Below are positions 1 to 5,768 of a DNA stretch of 6,832 nt, piece by piece (within the stretch, counting starts at the first letter, position 1; every line of letters begins with the position of its first letter). The DNA is from Puniceicoccaceae bacterium. Lineage in GTDB: Bacteria > Verrucomicrobiota > Verrucomicrobiia > Opitutales > Coraliomargaritaceae. Location of the stretch: the NCBI GenBank assembly GCA_003567255.1, contig PWZW01000038.1, positions 1 to 6,832 of the forward strand. Direction: 5' to 3'. The notes below the pieces were generated by a model. That model saw nothing but the letters and a program-made list of their open reading frames with translations. It was not told where the DNA came from and did not search any database. A program made the position numbers and the translations under genes.

Positions 1-86
1 CAAAGCCTCCCCACCCACCGTCCGGGAAATGCAATGAAACAAACCACCACCTATATTCATTCGACTACGCTTCATAAACACCAAAA

Positions 87-103
87 ATATAGCCAGGCTA
101 TAT
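87..103. repeat. 17-bp near-perfect palindrome in the leader of the PNP gene
   Basis: Bases 87-94 read ATATAGCC and 96-103 read GGCTATAT, perfect inverted arms of 8 bp around a single A. As RNA it could fold with 7-bp arms and a CAG/CTG triloop. On the - strand the hairpin is followed by a short run of T (from the A-tract at 83-87), so it resembles a weak terminator for - strand transcripts, although no - strand gene is visible to its right. On the + strand it lies about 65 bp before the PNP start and could be an operator. Function is not shown by sequence alone. Confidence 0.45.
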
Positions 104-167
104 ATAAGCAAGGTTTTATTGGGATCAATGCTTGCTGTGCATTTGTTTTCTGTTTTATCCGTAGCTC

Positions 168-980
168 GTGGAAGGAATTGTTCGCTGTCTTAAAGAAAAA
201 TTGAATGGATTTGAGCCGGAGCTTGGAATGGTGCTTGGTTCGGGCTTGGGGTTTCTGGCAGATCGTGTAATCGCGGAGGCTATTAGGATCCCTTACGGTG
301 ACATTGATGGTTTTCCACAGTCTACGGTGGAGGGCCATGCGGGGTGCCTGGTCTGCGGAACTTTCGCCGGTAAGCGAGTGCTTTGCATGCAGGGGCGCTT
401 TCATCACTACGAGGGATACTCGCTAAAGGAGGTGACCCTGCCTATCCGCTGCATGGCTGCTCTCGGGGTTGAGGCTCTGATTGTTACAAATGCAGCCGGA
501 GGTATCTCCACTAGCCTAAGTCCAGGGCGCCTTATGCTGATCAGCGACCATATCAACATGATCGGGTCAAATCCCTTGATTGGACCGGTGACGGGTGGTG
601 GTATTCGGTTTCCCGACATGTCTTTTGCCTATTGTCCGGAGTGGCGGAAAGCCCTGCGCGATCGCTTATCTGAAATGAATGAAGAGGGTTTAGCTGAGGG
701 GGTTTATCTTGCCGTGAGTGGTCCCAGTTTTGAAACACCGGCAGAAATTCGTGCCTTCGCCAGGTTGGGGGCGGATGCCGTGGGGATGTCCACCGTGCCC
801 GAAGTGATTGTTGCCAGAGCTTGCGGGCTTCGAGTGTTGGGGATCTCTTGCATTACCAATGCTGCCGCAGGTTTGGGTGAGGGAGAGCTTAGTCACGAGG
901 ATGTGACGGAAACGTCCGAAAAGGTGGAAGCAACCTTTTGCTCGGTTATTCAAACAGCCGCCGCAGTAATGCCAGCTTGA
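168..980 (+). CDS. punA: Purine nucleoside phosphorylase, trimeric (class II, inosine/guanosine type)
   Basis: The 270-residue product phosphorolyses inosine, guanosine and their deoxy forms to free base and (deoxy)ribose 1-phosphate, a cytoplasmic purine salvage step. Visible family motifs in order: phosphate-binding GSGLG at residues 24-28, VEGHAG with His57 at 55-60, GRFHHYEGY at 76-84, NAAGG at 108-112, GPSFETPAEIR at 185-195 with the purine-contacting Glu189, GADAVGMSTVPE at 201-212, and ITNAAAG with Asn231. The Glu189/Asn231 pair matches the residues that bind 6-oxopurines in trimeric PNPs, as opposed to hexameric DeoD. Length is normal for the family (about 270-290). The start is a GTG at 168; an in-frame TAG at 162-164 rules out a longer protein and the next in-frame ATG (codon 21) would cut into the phosphate loop. 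No Shine-Dalgarno is visible. Uracil phosphoribosyltransferase follows after 6 bp, so the two are probably cotranscribed. The symbol follows common usage for this class. Confidence 0.93.
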   Translation: MEGIVRCLKEKLNGFEPELGMVLGSGLGFLADRVIAEAIRIPYGDIDGFPQSTVEGHAGCLVCGTFAGKRVLCMQGRFHHYEGYSLKEVTLPIRCMAALGVEALIVTNAAGGISTSLSPGRLMLISDHINMIGSNPLIGPVTGGGIRFPDMSFAYCPEWRKALRDRLSEMNEEGLAEGVYLAVSGPSFETPAEIRAFARLGADAVGMSTVPEVIVARACGLRVLGISCITNAAAGLGEGELSHEDVTETSEKVEATFCSVIQTAAAVMPA

Positions 981-986
981 GTCAGT

Positions 987-1625
987 ATGAAGAATGATTC
1001 TCAAATCACAGTTCTCGATCATCCCGGGGTGCGTCACCATTTGGGGATTCTCCGGTCCAAAGCGAGCGAACTGTCAACCTTTCGTTCGGCGGCGGCTTCG
1101 GTAACCCGGTATTTGATGGCGGAGATCGTGAAGACTTCCGAAGAAAAAAATGTTGAAATCGAAACGCCGATGGAACGAACGGTGGGACAGGTGATGGAGG
1201 AAAGCTTTGTGCTCATTCCCATCTTGAGGGCGGGTTTGGGCATGTTGGATGTGGCGCTGGATTTTTTGCCGGAAGCGAAGGTCGGGTTCATAGGAATGGA
1301 ACGCGATGAGACGAGTGCGTCGGCAAAGTCGTACTACGCAAAGTTTCCCGACCTGCGAGGGCGAACCGCAATTTTACTTGATCCGATGCTGGCCACTGGC
1401 GGGTCGGCGATCCAGGCAGTGAAAGTATTGTTGGCAAATGGACCGAAGCGGGTCATCCTAGCATCTATAATTGCCGCCCCCGAGGGCATCACTGCCTTTC
1501 GCGAAGCCTGCCCGGAGGTGGGTTTAATTATCGCCTGCGTTGATCGTGAGCTCGATGCTTCCAAGTACATTCGGCCTGGCTTGGGAGACTTTGGGGACAG
1601 GCTTTATGGAACAACTCCGCACTAA
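987..1625 (+). CDS. upp: Uracil phosphoribosyltransferase
   Basis: This 212-residue enzyme joins uracil to PRPP to give UMP and pyrophosphate, the main route for uracil salvage in the cytoplasm. Key motifs are visible: ITVLDHPGVRHHLGILR near the N terminus (residues 7-23), PILRAGLGM at 78-86, the PRPP-binding loop DPMLATGGS at 132-140, APEG at 164-167, and the C-terminal uracil-binding YIRPGLGDFGDRLYGT at 194-209. The usual bacterial length is about 208 residues, so it is complete. The ATG at 987 lies 6 bp after the PNP stop and the leader has no clear ribosome binding site, so translational coupling to PNP is plausible. The pairing of a purine phosphorylase with Upp suggests a nucleobase salvage operon; the - strand frames here are shadows. 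Confidence 0.96.
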   Translation: MKNDSQITVLDHPGVRHHLGILRSKASELSTFRSAAASVTRYLMAEIVKTSEEKNVEIETPMERTVGQVMEESFVLIPILRAGLGMLDVALDFLPEAKVGFIGMERDETSASAKSYYAKFPDLRGRTAILLDPMLATGGSAIQAVKVLLANGPKRVILASIIAAPEGITAFREACPEVGLIIACVDRELDASKYIRPGLGDFGDRLYGTTPH

Positions 1626-1638
1626 GAGACATCAACTA

Positions 1639-1662
1639 ATGGAACCTTTGACCTTTAAATGA
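1639..1662 (+). other. Seven-codon upstream reading frame overlapping the pilT start (ATGA)
   Basis: An ATG at 1639 opens a frame of seven codons (MEPLTFK) whose TGA at 1660-1662 overlaps the pilT ATG at 1659-1661. The four-base ATGA overlap is the geometry used for stop-start coupling, and pilT itself has no good ribosome binding site. A weak purine stretch (AAGAGA, 1624-1629) precedes the ATG. It may be a leader that feeds ribosomes onto pilT, or chance: a frame this short arises easily. Confidence 0.25.
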
Positions 1663-2804
1663 AAAAAGAATACCCTGTAGAAAAAGCTTACGAGACCGCA
1701 GATGGGCTGGTTTCGGTTTATGATTTATTATCAACCTTCGCCGACGCTGAGATGCAGGTTGAGGGAATCAGCCGGGTCTCTGACCTGCACATAAAGGAGG
1801 GGGAACCTTTGCGTTTTCGCGTTGATGGGATTCTGCAGGAATTGGATGGTGGAGTATCCGTGACGGGAGAGGTGTTTGAGCAGCTTGTGTTTCCTATTCT
1901 TTCAGAAAACAATTTACAGAAATGGAAAGAGGGTAAAGTTAACGACATAGACTGCGGCTACTATTGGGAAGACGAGGGAATTAATTTTCGCATAAACCTG
2001 TTTCGTGAAAGAGATGGCTTTGCTTGTGTGATCCGGATGTTACCGAAATTCGTGCCGCCTCTGGAAGAGTTTGCATTTATGGGAGAGGGCATCGGAGAGA
2101 GGCTCTGCTCGCTGAGGCAGGGCTTGGTGCTGGTGACGGGCGTTACCAGCAGTGGCAAGACGACGACCGTGGCGAGTCTATTGGATGCGATAAATAATCA
2201 GCGGGCTTGTCGTATCATTACTTTGGAAGATCCCATCGAGTTTGTCTTTAAAAGTAAACAAGCGCTTATTTCCCAGCGAGAGTTGGGGACTCATATCGAG
2301 GATTTTGGCCAAGGATTGAGGAGTGCGTTGCGCGAAAACCCGGACGTGATCTATGTGGGTGAAATTCGGGACAAAGAGACCGCAGCGCTGGCCCTTACGG
2401 CTGCAGAGACGGGGCATTTGGTTATTTCCACCCTCCATACGAAAGACGTAAAAGGAGCCTTTAGCAGGCTCGTCGACATGTTTGAAGCGGACCGCGCTGA
2501 AGAGGTAAGCTCTCAACTGTCATTTTTAACCGCTGCGATCATCAGTCAGAAGCTTGCCGCGAGGAAAGAGAGGGCGGGGCGTATTCCTGTTTTCGAGGTG
2601 TTGCTAAACGATAGTGCGCTTTCGCATTTAATTCGCTCTGCAAAGTGGCACCAGATTTATGGGAAGTTGGAAACAAGTTCAAAACTGGGAATGAACACGC
2701 TTGAGCAGCATCTTTTAAAACTCGTTGAAGAAAACGAAATCAGTAGCGAAGAAGCTGCACACCTCGCGAACGATCCCTCAATTATGTCCCGCTTGGGCCT
2801 TTAG
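1659..2804 (+). CDS. pilT: PilT/PilU-family type IV pilus retraction ATPase
   Basis: The 381-residue product belongs to the secretion ATPase superfamily, hexameric motors at the cytoplasmic base of type IV pili; PilT members power pilus depolymerisation and twitching. In order: an unusually long N-terminal segment (residues 1-40), the PAS-like N-terminal domain with SDLHIKEGEPLRFRVDG at 41-57, Walker A GVTSSGKTTT at 161-170 (Lys167), Asp box LEDPIE at 189-194, ISQRELG at 204-210, Walker B region LRENPDVIYVGEIRD at 224-238 (Glu235), His box TGHLVISTLHT at 251-261, and C-terminal GMNTLEQHL at 344-352. The AIRNLIRE retraction motif is degenerate (SALSHLIR, 319-326). The Walker A also departs from the usual GPTGSGKSTT while keeping the Lys and hydroxyl residue. 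No other pilus gene is in view, which is common for pilT. PilT versus PilU cannot be settled here. It follows upp by 33 bp and may be read through from it. Confidence 0.88.
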   Translation: MKKEYPVEKAYETADGLVSVYDLLSTFADAEMQVEGISRVSDLHIKEGEPLRFRVDGILQELDGGVSVTGEVFEQLVFPILSENNLQKWKEGKVNDIDCGYYWEDEGINFRINLFRERDGFACVIRMLPKFVPPLEEFAFMGEGIGERLCSLRQGLVLVTGVTSSGKTTTVASLLDAINNQRACRIITLEDPIEFVFKSKQALISQRELGTHIEDFGQGLRSALRENPDVIYVGEIRDKETAALALTAAETGHLVISTLHTKDVKGAFSRLVDMFEADRAEEVSSQLSFLTAAIISQKLAARKERAGRIPVFEVLLNDSALSHLIRSAKWHQIYGKLETSSKLGMNTLEQHLLKLVEENEISSEEAAHLANDPSIMSRLGL

Positions 2805-2810
2805 GCGGGA
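2787..2810. terminator. Inverted repeat overlapping the pilT stop, possible terminator between convergent genes
   Basis: Bases 2787-2794 (TCCCGCTT) pair with 2803-2810 (AGGCGGGA) in an 8-bp, GC-rich stem with one G-T pair and an 8-base loop. It spans the pilT stop codon and sits between the convergent pilT (+) and tRNA-Gln (-) genes, where a two-way terminator would be expected. Neither side carries a T-run, so it is not a canonical Rho-independent terminator; it may instead protect a 3' end. Confidence 0.35.
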
Positions 2811-2833
2811 AGCGCGTAGCAAGCTGATAAAAG

Positions 2834-2907
2834 TGGCAGGTCCGTAGGGACTCGAACCCCAACAAAGAGAATCAGAATCTCTCGTGCTACCATTACACCA
2901 CGGACCC
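2834..2907 (-). tRNA. tRNA-Gln, anticodon CUG
   Basis: Read on the - strand, 74 bases fold into a full cloverleaf. The acceptor stem is GGGTCCG (2907-2901) with CGGACCT, where the first pair is G-U. The D arm is GTGT/GCAC with loop AATGGTA. The anticodon stem is AGAGA/TCTCT with loop TTCTGAT, giving anticodon CTG (reads CAG, glutamine). The variable loop has four bases, and the T arm is TGGGG/CCCTA with loop TTCGAGT. Discriminator G73 and an encoded CCA finish the gene. The TTCTGAT loop and G73 match bacterial glutamine tRNAs. A short TTTT lies just past the CCA. The gene converges on pilT and diverges from rpsP. Confidence 0.95.
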
Positions 2908-2921
2908 ATAATGGAACGGCA

Positions 2922-2950
2922 AAACAAACCTGCATGAATCGCTCGGTCAA
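2922..2950 (-). promoter_or_regulatory. Possible tRNA-Gln promoter
   Basis: On the - strand, TTGACC (2950-2945) resembles a -35 box, and 17 bases downstream lies TTGTTT (2927-2922) at the -10 position. The start would fall about 8 bases before the tRNA, which is good geometry, but the -10 matches the TATAAT consensus at only two positions. Weak candidate. Confidence 0.25.
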
Positions 2951-2983
2951 TAATAAAGAGGAAGAAATGCCTTGTCTGAGTGC

Positions 2984-3010
2984 TTGACAATGTTTTGAAA
3001 AGCCTACTTT
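2984..3010 (+). promoter_or_regulatory. Likely sigma-70-type promoter of the rpsP-trmD-rplS operon
   Basis: A perfect TTGACA is at 2984-2989. The best -10 candidate is TACTTT at 3005-3010 with a 15-bp spacer; it matches TATAAT at only three positions. The position fits: it lies in the gap between the divergent tRNA-Gln and rpsP and would give a leader of about 40-45 bases before the rpsP ATG. The -35 is convincing, the -10 is not, so the exact start is uncertain. Confidence 0.4.
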
Positions 3011-3060
3011 CTTTTCGGTTTTTCCCTCTAGAACCATTTCACAGGAAAATTTTCAACATT

Positions 3061-3330
3061 ATGGCATTAAAAATCCGTCTCCAGCGTCATGGCTCAAGCC
3101 ATGCTCCTTTTTACCGTATGGTTGTGGCAGAAGCATTAGCCCGCCGTGATGGCCGTTTTGTCGAAGTCGTGGGCACTTACAATCCCCAAGCGCGTAAGGC
3201 GGTGCCGGAGGTTGAGATCAAGCTTGATCGCGTCGACTACTGGATCTCTGTCGGTGCGAAGCCTACGGATACTGCACGCAGCTTGATTCGCCGAGCGCGG
3301 CGCGAGGTCCCCGCCGAGGCCGGATCCTGA
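3061..3330 (+). CDS. rpsP: 30S ribosomal protein S16
   Basis: The 89-residue protein is a component of the small ribosomal subunit that binds 16S rRNA and aids assembly of the 30S body. The family pattern is clear: MALKIRLQRHG at the start, APFYRMVVAEA and RRDGRFVEVVGTYNP in the middle, and DYWISVGAKPTDTARSLI near the end. Length is normal (about 80-90). I choose the ATG at 3061 because MALKIRL is the conserved S16 N terminus; the frame stays open upstream to a GTG at 2980, but that region contains the promoter and has no S16 homology. An AGGA (3043-3046) is 14 bases from the ATG, too far for a normal ribosome binding site. It heads an rpsP-trmD-rplS operon from which rimM is missing. Confidence 0.96.
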   Translation: MALKIRLQRHGSSHAPFYRMVVAEALARRDGRFVEVVGTYNPQARKAVPEVEIKLDRVDYWISVGAKPTDTARSLIRRARREVPAEAGS

Positions 3331-3333
3331 GTG

Positions 3334-3348
3334 GCTGCGTTTTGCAGC
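3334..3348 (+). other. Small intercistronic hairpin between rpsP and trmD
   Basis: GCTGC (3334-3338) and GCAGC (3344-3348) form a perfect 5-bp stem with loop GTTTT, just after the rpsP stop. There is no T-run, so it is unlikely to end transcription; it could shape mRNA stability or processing in the 58-bp gap where many bacteria carry rimM. Confidence 0.3.
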
Positions 3349-3388
3349 TCTTGCCCAAAGGTAGTTGGCTCGCTGAATTAAATGGGTC

Positions 3389-4083
<695 letters not shown>

Positions 4084-4087
<4 letters not shown>

Positions 4088-4455
4088 ACACCATTATTGA
4101 AGACATTACCAAAGACCAACTACTTAGTGACCGCAGCCAGTTTAAGGTTGGAGACGGTGTTCGCGTGCACCTTCGGGTGACGGAAGGGGACAAGACCCGG
4201 ATTCAAGTTTTTGCGGGGATTGTGATTTCCCGCAAAGGTGGAGGCATCCATGAGTCGTTCACTGTCCGGCGCATTGCTTCTGGAGTGGGTGTTGAGAAAG
4301 TATTTCCGGTGCACAGCCCAACCATCGAGAAAATTGAGGTTGATCGTGAAAGTGTAACCATGCGTGCGCGTATGTTTTACATGCGTGACCGCGTCGGAAA
4401 AGCGGCGAACTTGGTTAAGGAAAAGCGCTTGGTTGAGCGCGGTGCGAAAGTTTGA
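4084..4455 (+). CDS. rplS: 50S ribosomal protein L19
   Basis: The 123-residue protein belongs to the large ribosomal subunit, at the interface with the 30S particle. Family features: FKVGDGVRVHLRVTEGDKTR at residues 20-39, IQVFAGIVISRKGGG at 40-54, ESFTVRRIASGVGVEKVFPV in the centre, SPTIEKIEV, and the C-terminal MFYMRDRVGKAANLVKEK. Length is normal (about 115-130). Its ATG shares bases with the trmD TGA (ATGA at 4084-4087), a sign of tight translational coupling, and there is no independent ribosome binding site. It is the last gene of the S16/TrmD/L19 group; the next gene begins 195 bp later. Confidence 0.96.
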
Positions 4456-4476
4456 TTTTGCACGAGGTGCGTGTTT

Positions 4477-4529
4477 GCTGAGCGGTCGAGTTCTTCATTC
4501 GGATGAAGTGAGGCATCTCAGCCGTCAGC
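4477..4529 (+). other. Predicted branched RNA structure (three-way junction) after rplS
   Basis: An outer stem pairs GCTGA+CGG (4477-4485, with G4482 bulged) with CCGTCAGC (4522-4529). It encloses two hairpins: CTTCAT/ATGAAG (4493-4498 with 4503-4508, loop TCGG) and, directly abutting, TGAG/CTCA (4509-4512 with 4517-4520, loop GCAT). A competing helix GCTGAG (4477-4482) with CTCAGC (4517-4522) would exclude both the outer stem and the second hairpin. No T-run follows, so it is not an ordinary terminator. It may be a 3' end structure of the rplS message, a small RNA, or a cis element; pairing was found by eye without energy calculation. Confidence 0.4.
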
Positions 4530-4540
4530 GCCTGCACTAA

Positions 4541-4579
4541 CTAGGAAATTGGCAGCTTAAATGTTGCCTGGAAATCTAG
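4541..4579 (+). other. Second stem-loop in the rplS-fabG gap
   Basis: GGCAGC (4551-4556) pairs with GTTGCC (4563-4568) around loop TTAAAT, with one G-T pair. The hairpin is flanked by CTAG at 4541-4544 and 4576-4579, which can pair to close a larger arm across an internal loop. It has no terminator-like T-run. A further small dyad, TCGC/GCGA, lies at 4602-4605 and 4611-4614. Confidence 0.3.
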
Positions 4580-4639
4580 GCTTGCATGGAACTTTGAAGT
4601 GTCGCGAAATGCGATCAGCGAAGAACGATAGAAAACAGC

Positions 4640-4645
4640 TATAAT
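4640..4645 (+). promoter_or_regulatory. Perfect -10 box (TATAAT) just before fabG
   Basis: TATAAT at 4640-4645 is a perfect -10 consensus ending 5 bases before the fabG ATG. Transcription from it would begin at about 4651-4652, at the start codon itself, giving a leaderless message. No -35 resemblance is seen 16-18 bp upstream (AGCGAA at 4617-4622), and the region is AT-rich, so chance is possible. Confidence 0.35.
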
Positions 4646-4650
4646 ATTTA

Positions 4651-5399
<749 letters not shown>

Positions 5400-5426
5400 C
5401 TCAATTTCCTTTAACCAAAAATAACT

Positions 5427-5681
5427 ATGGCTGATCAATCCATCGAAGAACGTGTGACGAAAATCATCGTCGACCAACTCAACGTAAACGAAGACCAAGT
5501 CACCAAGGAAGCTTCCTTCCTTGATGATCTCGGTGCTGACTCACTCGACACAGTTGAGCTGATTATGGCATTCGAGGAGGAATTCAAAGACGAGATTAAG
5601 GGTGAAATTCCTGAGTCAGACGCTGAAAAGCTTCAGACCGTGGGTGACGTGATCGCCTACATTCAGGAAAAAGCGGGCTGA
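5427..5681 (+). CDS. acpP: Acyl carrier protein
   Basis: This small acidic protein of 84 residues carries growing acyl chains on a 4'-phosphopantetheine attached to Ser39 in the DSL motif (GADSLDTVELIMAFEEEF, residues 36-53). The helix I start IEERVTKIIVDQL and the helix II recognition face match type II fatty-acid synthase ACPs. Compared with E. coli AcpP (78 residues) it has four extra residues between helices II and III: KDEIKG (54-59) before EIPESDAEK, where E. coli has two residues. I recall similar loops in Verrucomicrobiota, so it is probably a lineage trait. Codons lean to C-ending forms (GAC, ATC, CTC, AAC), as expected of a highly expressed gene and unlike neighbouring fabG. The leader before the ATG is A-rich and has no Shine-Dalgarno. 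It lies between fabG and fabF. Confidence 0.96.
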   Translation: MADQSIEERVTKIIVDQLNVNEDQVTKEASFLDDLGADSLDTVELIMAFEEEFKDEIKGEIPESDAEKLQTVGDVIAYIQEKAG

Positions 5682-5684
5682 GCA

Positions 5685-5698
5685 CAGGGTCACCCCTG
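5685..5698 (+). other. Intercistronic hairpin between acpP and fabF
   Basis: CAGGG (5685-5689) pairs with CCCTG (5694-5698) around loop TCAC, 4 bases past the acpP stop. No T-run follows, so read-through into fabF is expected. A hairpin here could stabilise the 3' end of a processed acpP message, which usually needs to be more abundant than fabF. Confidence 0.3.
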
Positions 5699-5768
5699 AG
5701 CACCTTCAGTCCCTCGACCTTTTACAGAGTTCATGTTTACCGTTCGCGGTGAACCATCCCATTTTTCT

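Noticed and set aside
34..204. 56-codon + strand frame (ATG 34 to TGA 202-204) overlapping the start of the purine phosphorylase gene
   Set aside because: The translation is low in complexity, resembles no protein I know, and overlaps a well-supported gene in another frame. The frame is open from base 1, but it does not look like the end of an upstream protein either.
2801..3037. - strand frames across the tRNA-Gln region
   Set aside because: They translate the tRNA gene and its flanks; no recognisable protein features.
2980..3060. N-terminal extension of S16 from a GTG at 2980
   Set aside because: The extension covers the TTGACA promoter element and pyrimidine leader, and known S16 proteins begin with the MALKIRL-type sequence at 3061.
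4460..4470. GCAC-GAG-GTGC hairpin just after rplS as a terminator
   Set aside because: Only 4 bp with a 3-base loop and no T-run following.
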